Positions 49,594 to 57,626 of a stretch of DNA of 64,000 nt are shown here, piece after piece; position 1 is the stretch's first letter; the number at the start of each line of letters is the position of its first letter. The stretch comes from Anaerolineae bacterium (GTDB taxonomy: Bacteria; Chloroflexota; Anaerolineae; Anaerolineales; Anaerolineaceae), in assembly GCA_013178295.1 (NCBI GenBank), contig JABLWW010000009.1:124001-188000 (forward strand). Direction: 5' to 3'. Both the position numbers and the translations under genes were made by a program. Under the pieces are notes generated by a model, which did not search any database, was not told the origin of the DNA, and saw nothing but the letters and a program-made list of their open reading frames with translations.

Positions 49594-51957
49594 ATGCGGA
49601 TTAAGAACTTTCTGCTAACACACCAATTTTATCTTCCACTTTTCCTGTTTCCATTTATCTTGTTCTCCGAAGCGTTGTTGTTGGGAAAGACGCTCTTTTG
49701 GGGCGCGCCTTCGCTGCAGTTCATTCCATGGCGTTCCTATGCTTTTCAGCTATTGTCTGAAGGTCAAATCCCTTTGTGGAATATCTTCAATGGGATGGGC
49801 GCTCCATTATTGGCAAACTATCAATCGGCGATTTTCTACCCGCCATCCTGGCTGCTATACCCTCTCTGGCTGGCGGGGGGAACGCCCTGGATGGCATGGG
49901 GCTGTACCTTTCTGGCAGTTGCGCATCTGGTTTGGGCTTGCTTTGGGATGTCAAAGCTTGGGGGTCTTCTTGGCTTTTCCCCGCTTGGCAGGGTCGTGAG
50001 CGGGTTAGCTTTTGGCTTGAGCGGGTACTTTGTTGCCCGTATGGGCTTTTTCAGCATGATATGGGTTGGGGCATGGATGCCCTGGGTCATTGTGTATGCA
50101 AGTTCGATTGCATTTCCTGGAAATTCTCGTGTGTCTGCGGGCAATCATGTACCAGTCAAGCTGATTATTTCACTATCTATGCAGTTATTTGCCGGACATG
50201 CCCAGTTGACCTGGTATACGTGGATGCTTGGGGGATTGTGGGTAATTGCTGGAGGGGTTGGGAGGGGTGGTTTTAAAGGCGCGGTGCGGGCGCTTTGCTT
50301 GTTTATTATTGCTGTGTTGGTCTCTATGCTGGTTGCTGGGGTGCAGCTATTGCCAACAGCCGAATTGCTTGGCTTATCGCAACGGGCGGAGAGGGTGGGC
50401 TATGAGACGGCAATGACCTACTCGTTCTGGCCGTGGCGTTTTATTACGTTTATTGCGCCGGAGATATTTGGCAACCCCGGAAAGGGCACTTATTGGGGGT
50501 ATGCCAGCCACTGGGAAGACGCGGTGTATCTGGGGCTGTTGCCGCTTTTTATGGCATTCTTTGCTTTTGTTAGTCCCAAAAGAGATGGGCGCGGTGATGC
50601 AATTAACAGATCATTTCAGGCGTTGATATGGTTCTCGGGCATTGTTCTGCTTGTTGGAGGATTGTTTGCTCTTGGAAAAAATACGCCGGTATTTCCCTTC
50701 CTGTATCGGTATATACCGACTTTTGATATGTTTAATGCGCCTGCCAGGTATATGATATGGGCAGTATTTTCTCTGTCTCTGCTGGCAGGGGCGGGGATGA
50801 CTTTATGGCGGAAACCGGAGGGGCGTTGGTTGTACTGGTTGAGGCTGTTTACCGCTGGCGGCGTGGCGATTATTATCGGGGCGCTGATTACAAGGGCAGC
50901 TTTAAAATCGGTGCGTTCCACTTTTTTAGAAGCGGCTGTGGCGCTGGGCGTTTTTGCTTTTGGTGTCGGGCTACTGGCTGTTTTTACGCCTGCACAGAAG
51001 GATGAAAAGCGTTATACCCTGTGGGCATGGTTGATACTCTTTTGGATTGGCATGGATTTGATGTATGCCGGGTGGTATTTGAACCCCATCATTGATAAAA
51101 GCTTTTACGCGGCAGAGCATATTAAAACCCAACTGGCTGAACAGGATATTAATGGGCAGCGTTTCTACATGTCTCTGAAAACAGAGTATGACATGAAGTA
51201 TAAATACTTCTTCTCCTTTGACGATTATGGACACGAGGAACGCTGGGGCGATTTGTGCCAGGTGCGTCTGGCAAATATCAATATCCTCGACAGCAGTCCG
51301 CTGGTGAACAATTATGATCCTTTGCTACCTAACCGATATGTTGCATGGATGCAGGCGTTGGAAATGCTTGCGCCTGAGCAACGCGATGACTGGCTATCCA
51401 TGATGAATGTAGGCAAGGTAATTGTGCGCCCTGCAGAAGATCGTGTTGTTGAGATAACAAATATTACTGGAAAACCCGCTTTTGCAAAGTGGTATTCCTG
51501 CGCTCAGTTTGTGTGGGATGAGAAAGAAGCCTATCAGTTAATTGTTGGCAGTATGCATGCAAGCTCAAGCAATGCGGCATCTGAGCGGGTTGTTCTGGAA
51601 GATGCAGCTTTTGATGGTCAAACGCGTTGCAATGCGGTTTCAAAAGCTGTGATTTGGGTAAATGGCTACTCCCCTCAACGTATCGAACTTACTATCCAGG
51701 CGGAAGGGCAGGGCTGGGTTTTAATCGCTGATGCGTGGTATCCTGGATGGAATGCGTATTTAGATGGGGCGGTCACAAAGGTATACGCAGGCAACTATCT
51801 TTTTAAAGCGGTTGAAGTTCCTGACGGCACACATTCTCTGGTTTTATCTTATGCGCCCGCATCGTTTGCGGTTGGTGCGATACTCTCCTGTGTGTCTTTG
51901 CTTGGGTTGCTTTTTGTCTTTGCTCTGCGATATTCTCAGGCGAAAAGAAACTCTTAG
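49594..51957 (+). CDS. YfhO-like membrane protein, copy B2
   Basis: This 787-residue protein shows FILFSEALLLGKTLFWGAPSLQFIPWRSYAF and PLWNIFNGMGAPLLANYQSAIFYPPSW at the N-terminus, the usual YfhO loop. Twelve or so membrane helices follow, then a large soluble domain (about 510-770) that ends in ADAWYPGWNAYLDGAV, and one last helix. The end domain matches that of B1. A2-B2 repeats the A1-B1 unit, which suggests an old tandem duplication of a two-gene module. It converges on the mogA gene with a four-base overlap. Confidence 0.75.
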   Translation: MRIKNFLLTHQFYLPLFLFPFILFSEALLLGKTLFWGAPSLQFIPWRSYAFQLLSEGQIPLWNIFNGMGAPLLANYQSAIFYPPSWLLYPLWLAGGTPWMAWGCTFLAVAHLVWACFGMSKLGGLLGFSPLGRVVSGLAFGLSGYFVARMGFFSMIWVGAWMPWVIVYASSIAFPGNSRVSAGNHVPVKLIISLSMQLFAGHAQLTWYTWMLGGLWVIAGGVGRGGFKGAVRALCLFIIAVLVSMLVAGVQLLPTAELLGLSQRAERVGYETAMTYSFWPWRFITFIAPEIFGNPGKGTYWGYASHWEDAVYLGLLPLFMAFFAFVSPKRDGRGDAINRSFQALIWFSGIVLLVGGLFALGKNTPVFPFLYRYIPTFDMFNAPARYMIWAVFSLSLLAGAGMTLWRKPEGRWLYWLRLFTAGGVAIIIGALITRAALKSVRSTFLEAAVALGVFAFGVGLLAVFTPAQKDEKRYTLWAWLILFWIGMDLMYAGWYLNPIIDKSFYAAEHIKTQLAEQDINGQRFYMSLKTEYDMKYKYFFSFDDYGHEERWGDLCQVRLANINILDSSPLVNNYDPLLPNRYVAWMQALEMLAPEQRDDWLSMMNVGKVIVRPAEDRVVEITNITGKPAFAKWYSCAQFVWDEKEAYQLIVGSMHASSSNAASERVVLEDAAFDGQTRCNAVSKAVIWVNGYSPQRIELTIQAEGQGWVLIADAWYPGWNAYLDGAVTKVYAGNYLFKAVEVPDGTHSLVLSYAPASFAVGAILSCVSLLGLLFVFALRYSQAKRNS

Positions 51958-52475
51958 CGAGCATCGCTTGCGTACGGTGCGCTGTGTCCTTTCTCCGCCT
52001 GCGGACTGTTCCGCAGCAATTCAACGGCATGCGGCAGGATGGTTTTAATGACTTCAAAATTTTCGATAGCGGCTTTGGGGCTGCCCGGCAAGTTTATGAT
52101 CAAGGTTCGCTTACGGATGCCTGCAACGGCACGCGATAACATGGCATGAGGGGTGATTTTGAGGCTTTCCAGCCGCATCGCTTCGGCTATGCCGGGAGCC
52201 GGGCGTTCAATGACAGCCATTGTAGCCTCTGGGGTAACATCGCGCGGCGAAAAACCCGTTCCGCCGCTTGTAAGAATGACGTCAATATCCCCTTTGTCGC
52301 ACCATTGGATAAGGGTGAATTTGATCTGCTCGTAATCATCAGGGATGACTGCGGATTTTATCAATTGCCAGTGATTTGTCTCAATAGCGGATGCCAGCGC
52401 AGGGCCAGAAGCATCGGGGCGAATACCTGCTGCAGATCGGTCTGAGATTGTCAGAACAGCAATATGGATTGTCAT
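51954..52475 (-). CDS. mogA: Molybdopterin adenylyltransferase / MoaB-type protein
   Basis: A 173-residue single-domain MogA/MoaB protein that activates molybdopterin by adenylation before molybdenum insertion. Motifs: IAVLTISDRSAAG, VILTSGGTGFSPRDVTPEAT, RTLIINLPGSPKAAIENFEVI. MogA and MoaB cannot be told apart with confidence from sequence alone. No other molybdenum cofactor gene is in the window. Its ATG overlaps the last base of the response regulator stop (TGATG), so they are translationally coupled despite unrelated roles. The C-terminal few residues are low in conservation. Confidence 0.9.
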   Translation of the reverse strand: MTIHIAVLTISDRSAAGIRPDASGPALASAIETNHWQLIKSAVIPDDYEQIKFTLIQWCDKGDIDVILTSGGTGFSPRDVTPEATMAVIERPAPGIAEAMRLESLKITPHAMLSRAVAGIRKRTLIINLPGSPKAAIENFEVIKTILPHAVELLRNSPQAEKGHSAPYASDAR

Positions 52476-52849
52476 CAGGGGTTTGTGCGTTCGAGGGAAC
52501 GCAGATACTTGATCAGGTCATCCGGCATGTAGGGTTTCATCAGGAAGACGTCGGCTCCGGATTGGAGACATTGGTCGCGCAAGTCCATGCCAGAAGACAT
52601 GATCACTTTCAAATTTTTGATCTCTTTGTTCTTGCGGATGTCCTTCAGAATATTTATTCCGCTGGCTTTGCGCAAGTTGACGTCCATGATAAGGCAATCT
52701 GGTTTTTCGTTCTGCAACGCTTCCATAATAGCCTTTTCTTCTTGTTGTGTGTCGCCTACAACAACGACTGCGAAACCCTCGATCTCGAGCAAAGTTTTGA
52801 GGAGCGAGCGCATGGTAGAATCGTCCTCAATTAACATGATTTTTTTCAT
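52475..52849 (-). CDS. Single-domain response regulator
   Basis: The ATG at 52849 gives 124 residues. The longer open frame to 52966 is discarded because its first 40 residues are translated from the tRNA gene. Typical receiver features: IEDDSTMRSLL (acidic pocket), phospho-acceptor D in CLIMDVNLRK, S in VIMSSGMD, and K in VFLMKPYMPDD. No output domain is present, so it acts by protein contact or as a phosphate relay. The cognate kinase is unknown; the orphan kinase at 13129 is one candidate (speculative). Confidence 0.9.
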   Translation of the reverse strand: MKKIMLIEDDSTMRSLLKTLLEIEGFAVVVVGDTQQEEKAIMEALQNEKPDCLIMDVNLRKASGINILKDIRKNKEIKNLKVIMSSGMDLRDQCLQSGADVFLMKPYMPDDLIKYLRSLERTNP

Positions 52850-52885
52850 AAGGAATCTCTCAAGGAAGGGTGGTTTTGCGGCTAG

Positions 52886-52957
52886 CGCGGGTGACAGGAT
52901 TCGAACCTGCATCCAATGGCTTAGAAGGCCACTGCTCCTCCATTGAGCTACACCCGC
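52886..52957 (-). tRNA. tRNA-Arg (anticodon UCU)
   Basis: A full cloverleaf of 72 bases is visible: acceptor GCGGGTG/CACCCGC, D arm GCTC-loop-GAGC, anticodon stem GTGGC/GCCAT with loop CTTCTAA (anticodon TCT), T arm GCAGG-TTCGAAT-CCTGT, discriminator G. CCA is not encoded. It reads toward the response regulator gene, whose ATG begins 36 bases downstream, so both may be in one transcript. Confidence 0.95.
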
Positions 52958-53056
52958 AACGCTCATATTCTAACATGGATTGAGAATTTTTTGGCAGCCC
53001 GCGAACACAGAATTCTAGCCCTGATGCAATTTACTCTCAATCTGGAAGCGATGAGA

Positions 53057-53062
53057 TATAAT
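53057..53062 (+). promoter_or_regulatory. -10 element candidate of the defence cassette
   Basis: TATAAT lies 95 bases before the helicase ATG in an AT-rich gap after tRNA-Arg. No convincing -35 is found at 16-18 bases. It would produce a leader that covers the small ORF and paired elements described at 53069-53155. Confidence 0.35.
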
Positions 53063-53068
53063 TTCCTT

Positions 53069-53155
53069 ATGTATACATTTGTGGGCGACTTTTACCAAGT
53101 CGTCGCGGCAGAGAAGGCGGGACGACGCCCATATATAACAAAAGAAACACAATGA
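53069..53155 (+). CDS. Possible 28-residue leader peptide before helicase
   Basis: ATG 53069 opens a frame of 28 codons (begins MYTFVGDFYQVV, ends RPYITKETQ) that stops inside the helicase start (ATGA). The helicase itself lacks a good ribosome site, so re-initiation from this short frame is plausible. No Shine-Dalgarno site precedes the small ORF, and it overlaps mutually exclusive RNA stems. It is low confidence as a real protein; it may only be a leader. Confidence 0.25.
   Translation: MYTFVGDFYQVVAAEKAGRRPYITKETQ
53083..53130 (+). promoter_or_regulatory. Leader with alternative stems
   Basis: Inverted repeats CGACTT (53086-53091) and AAGTCG (53097-53102) form one hairpin. GTCGTC (53099-53104) and GACGAC (53121-53126) form a second that uses part of the same bases, and GGGC (53083-53086) can pair with GCCC (53127-53130). 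Only one of the first two can form at a time, as in attenuation or translational switches. Confidence 0.3.
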
Positions 53156-56100
53156 CGACTCTTGAAGATCTAAAACCAAATTGCCGGGTGAAGGGAATCT
53201 TACCGAACGACACGGTGACCATTCTCAGTGTGCAGTGGCATGGCTCGGATGTTGTTGAGGTGGCTTATCGTGGAACGACAGGCAACTTGGGAAATGAATT
53301 ATTGTTCCGCGATCGTCAATCCGCTCTAGAGGTCATCGCCTCTGGAATAGCCTGGGCGTTTGATGCTGACCCAGAGATGTTCCGACTGGTCTCCGAAGCC
53401 TACCGTATCCGTATGGCTTACCTGTTCGACCCCTGGCTGGCGATCCATCTTTCACAGGTGGAGCCCCTTCCGCATCAGATCACGGCGGTCTATGGCGAAA
53501 TGCTCCCGCGCCAGCCGCTGCGTTTCCTCCTGGCGGATGACCCCGGCTCCGGTAAAACGATTATGACTGGTCTGCTGATCAAAGAATTGATGCTGCGCGG
53601 CGACCTGCAGCGCTGTTTGATTGTTACCCCCGGAAATTTAACCGAGCAGTGGCAGGACGAGCTCTGGCAAAAGTTCCAGCTTCCCTTTGACTTACTCACT
53701 AATGACAAGATTCAAGCCGCCCGCTCCGGAAACGCGCTGGCAGAAACACCGCTGGTGATTGCCCGTTTGGATAAACTCAGCCGTGATGAGGATCTTCAGG
53801 CGCGTCTGGCGCAATCCGATTGGGATTTGGTTGTCGTTGACGAAGCGCATAAAATGTCCGCTTCGGTGTTTGGCGGAGAAATCAAATACACAAAGCGCTA
53901 TCGGCTTGGTCAGCTTTTGGCGAGCAGAACGCGTCATCTGTTGCTGCTTACCGCCACACCGCACAATGGCAAAGAAGAAGACTTCCAGCTTTTTATGGGC
54001 TTATTGGATCCAGACCGTTTTGAAGGCAAATACCGCGAGGGGGTTCACACAGTAGATGCCTCAGATTTAATGCGACGGCTGGTGAAAGAGCAGCTGCTCA
54101 AATTTGACGGCACGCCGCTTTTCCCGGAAAGACGGGCTTATACGGTTGATTATGATTTGTCCGATGAAGAAGCTGCTTTGTACAATGCGGTGACCAAGTA
54201 TGTTTCCGAAGAGTTTAACCGCGCCGATACGCTCGAAGCCGAGCGCCGCGGCACGGTTGGCTTTGCCCTGACCATGCTGCAAAGACGCCTGGCTTCCAGC
54301 CCGGAAGCCATCTATCAGTCGCTGCGCCGCCGCCGCGAACGGCTCGAAAGCCGCTTGAGAGAAGAACGGATCCTGAAGCGGGGCGGTGAGGTCCGATTGG
54401 ACTTTTTACAGAACCTGCCCCAACTCGACGCTGAGACGATAGAGGATTTTGAAGACGCACCCGAGGAGGAGCAGGAGCAAGGCGCTGAGCAGCTTGTAGA
54501 CCTTGCGACAGCCGCCCGAACAATCCACGAGCTGGAGCTTGAAATCGCCGAGCTGCGCCGTTTGGAGCAGATGGCTGACGCTGTGCGCCGATCGGGTAGA
54601 GACCGCAAATGGCAGGAGCTTTCACGCATCCTTCAAGAAAACGAAGAAATGTTCGACGCCAACGGTCAGCGCAGAAAACTGGTGATCTTCACCGAGCACC
54701 GTGATACGCTCAATTACCTGGCTGAGAAAATCAGAACATTATTGGGGCGTCCTGAATCGGTGGTTACCATTCACGGCGGGATGCTGCGCGATGATCGCCG
54801 AAACGTGCAAGCCGCTTTTGTGCAGGATAAAGACATTTTGGTATTGGTCGCCACAGATGCCGCCGGAGAGGGCATTAACCTGCAGCGCGCCCATCTGATG
54901 GTCAACTATGACCTGCCCTGGAACCCGGCGCGCATCGAGCAGCGCTTTGGGCGCATCCACCGCATCGGTCAAACGGAGGTATGCCACTTGTGGAACCTGG
55001 TGGCAGACGAGACGCGCGAGGGGGATGTCTATGCGCGCTTGCTGCGAAAGATTGAAGAGCAGCGCCGGGCGCTGGGGGATGGCGTTTTTGATATCCTGGG
55101 AAAATTATTTCGTCAAACCAGCCTGCGTGACCTGCTTCTGGAAGCCATCCGTTATGGCGACCGCCCGGAGGTGCGCGCCCGTCTGAACCAGGCAGTGGAC
55201 AACCTGGTGGACCGTCAGCGCTGTCAGGAACTGTTGGAAGACCGGGCGCTGGCGCGCGATGCGATGGATATCACCCAGGTACAGCGCATCCGCCAGGATT
55301 TTGAGCGCGCCCAAGCCCGCCGTCTGCAGCCGCATTTCATCGAGGCTTTCTTTAAAGCCGCTTTTGAGCATCTGGGCGGGGCGATGCACAAACGCGAGGG
55401 CAAACGCTACGAAATCACCCACGTGCCCTCTGTGATCCGCAATCGCAGCTTTAACCTTGGGCGCGGCAATCTGCTCAGCCATTACGAGCGGGCAACTTTC
55501 TACAAAGAAGAGATTGCCCTGCCAGGCAAACCCCTGGCTGAATTCCTGTGCCCGGGGCATCCTCTGATGGACGCCGTGATTGACCTGATCCTGGAGCGCT
55601 ACCGCTCCTTGCTGCGCCAGGGGACAATCCTTGTAGATCAGGCGGACCCGGGAGAAGAGCCAAGAGTGTTGTTCTATCTGGAAGAGAGCATTCAGGATGG
55701 GCATGCCGACGGCGGAGACCAGCGCCGCGTGATTGCCCGTCAGATGCAGTTTGTTGAAATGACCCGAGATGGCAGCGCTTCCCCGGCGGGACCAGCGCCT
55801 TTTCTTGACTATGCCCCGCTGGATGAGGTGCTGCGTCCACTGGCTGCGCCAATCCTAGAAGAGAGTTGGTTGAAAAATGATTTGGAAAGCAGCGCAAAGG
55901 CCTATGCGATCCAGCATCTGCTGCCGCGCATGTTCTCTGAAACACGGCAGCAGCGTGAAGAGACCGTCGCCCGCACGCTGGCGGCGGTCAAAGACCGGCT
56001 CACCAAAGAAATTAGTTATTGGGATCACCGCGCCCAGGATTTGAAAGCGCAGGAAAGGGCTGGCAGGGTCAATGCACGCCTGAACTCCGAAATGGCGCAG

Positions 56101-56646
56101 CGCCGGGCAGATGAACTGCAAGCCCGTTTGCAGCGCAGGCTGGAAGAATTGGAAAAGGAACGGCTGCTCTCGCCGCTGCCGCCGCTGCTGCTGGGAGCAG
56201 CCCTCATTCTGCCTTTTGGGCTGCTTGCCCGTCTGCAAGGGCTGAGCGCCCCTGAACCCGGTTTGTTTGCCAGACAGAAAAAAGCCGTTGAAGAAGCCGC
56301 CATGCAGGCGGTGATGGAGAAAGAACGCAGTTTGGGCTTCTTGCCGGTGGATGTCCACCGCGAGAATCTCGGCTGGGATATTGAATCCGCCATTCCCGGC
56401 AGCGGCAAACTGCGCTTTATCGAGGTGAAGGGACGTGTTGAAGGCGCGCAGACGATCACGGTCAGCAAAAATGAAATTCTGGCTGGATTGAATAAGCCTG
56501 AAGATTACATCCTGGCAATCGTTGAGGTCAAATTCACCGATGGCAGCGCTCAGCCGATCGGTGTGCATTATCTCCGCCGTCCTTTCCGCCGCGAACCGGA
56601 TTTTGCCGCCACCAGCGTCAATTACAGTTGGAAAGAACTCATGTAA
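53152..56646 (+). CDS. SNF2/DEAD-type helicase with C-terminal DUF3883 (DrmD-like defence protein)
   Basis: The protein has 1164 residues. Walker A is LADDPGSGKT (D129-T136), Walker B is VVDEAHK (D230-H233), then LTATPHNGK. The second RecA domain has VIFTEHRDTLNYLAEK, ATDAAGEGINLQ and RFGRIHRIGQ. A Glu/Arg-rich insertion at about 390-480 probably forms coiled coils. After a long middle region, residues about 1065-1145 form a DUF3883 domain (NLGWDIES, LRFIEVKGRV), a nuclease-like fold with a D...E.K pattern. The DDPGSGKT form is typical of the helicases found with DISARM and related anti-phage loci. It likely moves on or remodels DNA. GC-rich codon use unlike the genes to the left suggests transfer. 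Confidence 0.88.
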   Translation: MTTLEDLKPNCRVKGILPNDTVTILSVQWHGSDVVEVAYRGTTGNLGNELLFRDRQSALEVIASGIAWAFDADPEMFRLVSEAYRIRMAYLFDPWLAIHLSQVEPLPHQITAVYGEMLPRQPLRFLLADDPGSGKTIMTGLLIKELMLRGDLQRCLIVTPGNLTEQWQDELWQKFQLPFDLLTNDKIQAARSGNALAETPLVIARLDKLSRDEDLQARLAQSDWDLVVVDEAHKMSASVFGGEIKYTKRYRLGQLLASRTRHLLLLTATPHNGKEEDFQLFMGLLDPDRFEGKYREGVHTVDASDLMRRLVKEQLLKFDGTPLFPERRAYTVDYDLSDEEAALYNAVTKYVSEEFNRADTLEAERRGTVGFALTMLQRRLASSPEAIYQSLRRRRERLESRLREERILKRGGEVRLDFLQNLPQLDAETIEDFEDAPEEEQEQGAEQLVDLATAARTIHELELEIAELRRLEQMADAVRRSGRDRKWQELSRILQENEEMFDANGQRRKLVIFTEHRDTLNYLAEKIRTLLGRPESVVTIHGGMLRDDRRNVQAAFVQDKDILVLVATDAAGEGINLQRAHLMVNYDLPWNPARIEQRFGRIHRIGQTEVCHLWNLVADETREGDVYARLLRKIEEQRRALGDGVFDILGKLFRQTSLRDLLLEAIRYGDRPEVRARLNQAVDNLVDRQRCQELLEDRALARDAMDITQVQRIRQDFERAQARRLQPHFIEAFFKAAFEHLGGAMHKREGKRYEITHVPSVIRNRSFNLGRGNLLSHYERATFYKEEIALPGKPLAEFLCPGHPLMDAVIDLILERYRSLLRQGTILVDQADPGEEPRVLFYLEESIQDGHADGGDQRRVIARQMQFVEMTRDGSASPAGPAPFLDYAPLDEVLRPLAAPILEESWLKNDLESSAKAYAIQHLLPRMFSETRQQREETVARTLAAVKDRLTKEISYWDHRAQDLKAQERAGRVNARLNSEMAQRRADELQARLQRRLEELEKERLLSPLPPLLLGAALILPFGLLARLQGLSAPEPGLFARQKKAVEEAAMQAVMEKERSLGFLPVDVHRENLGWDIESAIPGSGKLRFIEVKGRVEGAQTITVSKNEILAGLNKPEDYILAIVEVKFTDGSAQPIGVHYLRRPFRREPDFAATSVNYSWKELM

Positions 56647-56689
56647 TTGGAACAACGTGAAGTTTGCTGATGATGGAGTGAATGCATAT

Positions 56690-56848
56690 ATGCCCTACCG
56701 CAAAAAGCTCATCGAAGTTGCCCTGCCGCTCGAAGCGATTAACAGACAAGTGGCGCGCAAAATGTTCTTCCGTTGCGGATGCCCGAGCGCATTGCGATTG
56801 TGGCGGATAGCTAGAAGATTGACACGACACAACGCTGTTCTTTCCTCT
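56690..56848 (+). pseudogene. Remnant of a DUF1156 methylase gene, 5' end only
   Basis: From ATG 56690 the translation begins MPYRKKLIEVALPLEAIN and continues with VAR..R.G.PS.L.LW.ARR up to AVLSS. It aligns with the first 55 residues of the intact DUF1156 protein at 57627. The first 33 bases of overlap (from 56696) are identical to those from 57636, then the copies diverge, with tryptophan and histidine positions changed. After 56848 the match stops and a promoter begins. The frame stays open to 56998 by chance, so a 102-residue product is formally possible but unlikely to function. Confidence 0.8.
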
Positions 56849-56861
56849 CAGCAAATTCGAT

Positions 56862-56890
56862 TTGACAATGGCAGCGATTTGTGCTATAAG
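56862..56890 (+). promoter_or_regulatory. Strong sigma70-type promoter before small RNA and NYN gene
   Basis: TTGACA, 17 bases, TATAAG, with TGC giving an extended -10. It is the best promoter in the window. Predicted start is near 56897, between the methylase remnant and two hairpins. Confidence 0.8.
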
Positions 56891-56896
56891 TTAAAT

Positions 56897-56958
56897 ACAT
56901 CCCCCCTGTTCCTTCGGGGACAGGGCGCGAGGCGGCACATTACCGCCTCTGCTTTTTT
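56897..56958 (+). ncRNA. Putative 62-nt small RNA or attenuated leader with two hairpins
   Basis: The predicted transcript starts about seven bases after the -10 element. Its first hairpin (56904-56925) is a nine-bp stem CCCTGTTCC/GGGACAGGG closed by a UUCG tetraloop. Its second (56927-56952) is an intrinsic terminator stem followed by six T. No start codon with a ribosome site lies inside. It is either an independent small RNA or a premature terminator that limits expression of the NYN-methylase-ATPase genes downstream. I recognise no known RNA family. Confidence 0.55.
56927..56958 (+). terminator. Intrinsic terminator between strong promoter and NYN gene
   Basis: GC plus GAGGCGG (56927-56935) pairs with CCGCCTC (56943-56949) and, after a single bulged T, GC; loop CACATTA; then TTTTTT at 56953-56958. 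It lies 36 bases before the NYN start codon. Confidence 0.85.
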
Positions 56959-56994
56959 AAACTTTCCTTTCTTCAAATGTTCGACAGGGGAAAT

Positions 56995-57621
56995 ATGATC
57001 ACGTATGTTTACGTGGATGGTTTCAACCTGTATTACGGAGCTGTTAAAGGCACGCCCTATAAGTGGCTGAATATTCTCAGTCTCTGCCAGAAACTGCTGC
57101 CAAAAAATAACATTGTTAAAATAAAATATTTTACTGCTTTGGTGGCTGCTCGTCCTGGAGATCCCGATCAGCCCAATCGCCAGCAGATTTACCTGCGCGC
57201 TTTGAGAACGATTCCCAACCTGGAAATCATTTACGGGCATTTTCTAGAGCACCCGGTGAACATGCCGCTCGTTGACAGCCTCTCTGGTAAAACAAAATAT
57301 GCGTATGTGATGAAAACAGAAGAAAAAGGCTCAGACGTTAACCTTGCCGCACATATGATCAATGACGGTTATAAGGGGCTCTATCAGGTTGCTGCTTTGG
57401 TTAGCAACGATTCTGACCTGGTGGAACCGGTCAAGATTGTGCGCAGCGAATTGAATCTTGCGGTGATTGTGCTCAACCCACGCCCCAAAAGCCCCAGTCA
57501 CGAACTGCGCAAATACGCTACTTTTGTCAAACCCATCCGAAAAGGTGTATTAGCTGCCTCGCAGTTTGCTGATAGGCTGACTGACGCAGAAGGTACTTTT
57601 CATAAACCCCCCAGGTGGTGA
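56995..57621 (+). CDS. NYN-domain (PIN-like) protein, putative RNase
   Basis: The ATG at 56995 has AGGGG four bases upstream and gives 208 residues starting MITYVYVDGFNLYYG, the classic NYN/LabA N-terminus. Putative metal ligands are D8 (VDGFN), the acidic pair in TEEKGSDVNLAAHMINDG, and the aspartates in VSNDSDLVEPVKIV. NYN domains are PIN-like nucleases, mostly acting on RNA. The C-terminal 30 residues are basic and polar. It lies six bases before the DUF1156 gene, so the two are co-transcribed. NYN is not a usual member of the helicase/DUF1156/DUF499 set, to my knowledge. Confidence 0.88.
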   Translation: MITYVYVDGFNLYYGAVKGTPYKWLNILSLCQKLLPKNNIVKIKYFTALVAARPGDPDQPNRQQIYLRALRTIPNLEIIYGHFLEHPVNMPLVDSLSGKTKYAYVMKTEEKGSDVNLAAHMINDGYKGLYQVAALVSNDSDLVEPVKIVRSELNLAVIVLNPRPKSPSHELRKYATFVKPIRKGVLAASQFADRLTDAEGTFHKPPRW

Positions 57622-57626
57622 ATTAA

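Noticed and set aside
52850-52966. Longer N-terminus of the response regulator (40 extra residues)
   Set aside because: The extra codons are the tRNA-Arg gene read in the same direction; the receiver fold starts at ATG 52849.
52943-53068. Longer 70-residue version of the small ORF before the helicase
   Set aside because: Its start lies in the tRNA on the opposite strand; only the part after 53069 is worth mention.
52886-53151. tRNA-Arg as the integration site of the defence cassette
   Set aside because: The cassette lies at the 5' side of the tRNA, while integrases use the 3' end; no integrase gene and no repeated tRNA end were seen in the window.
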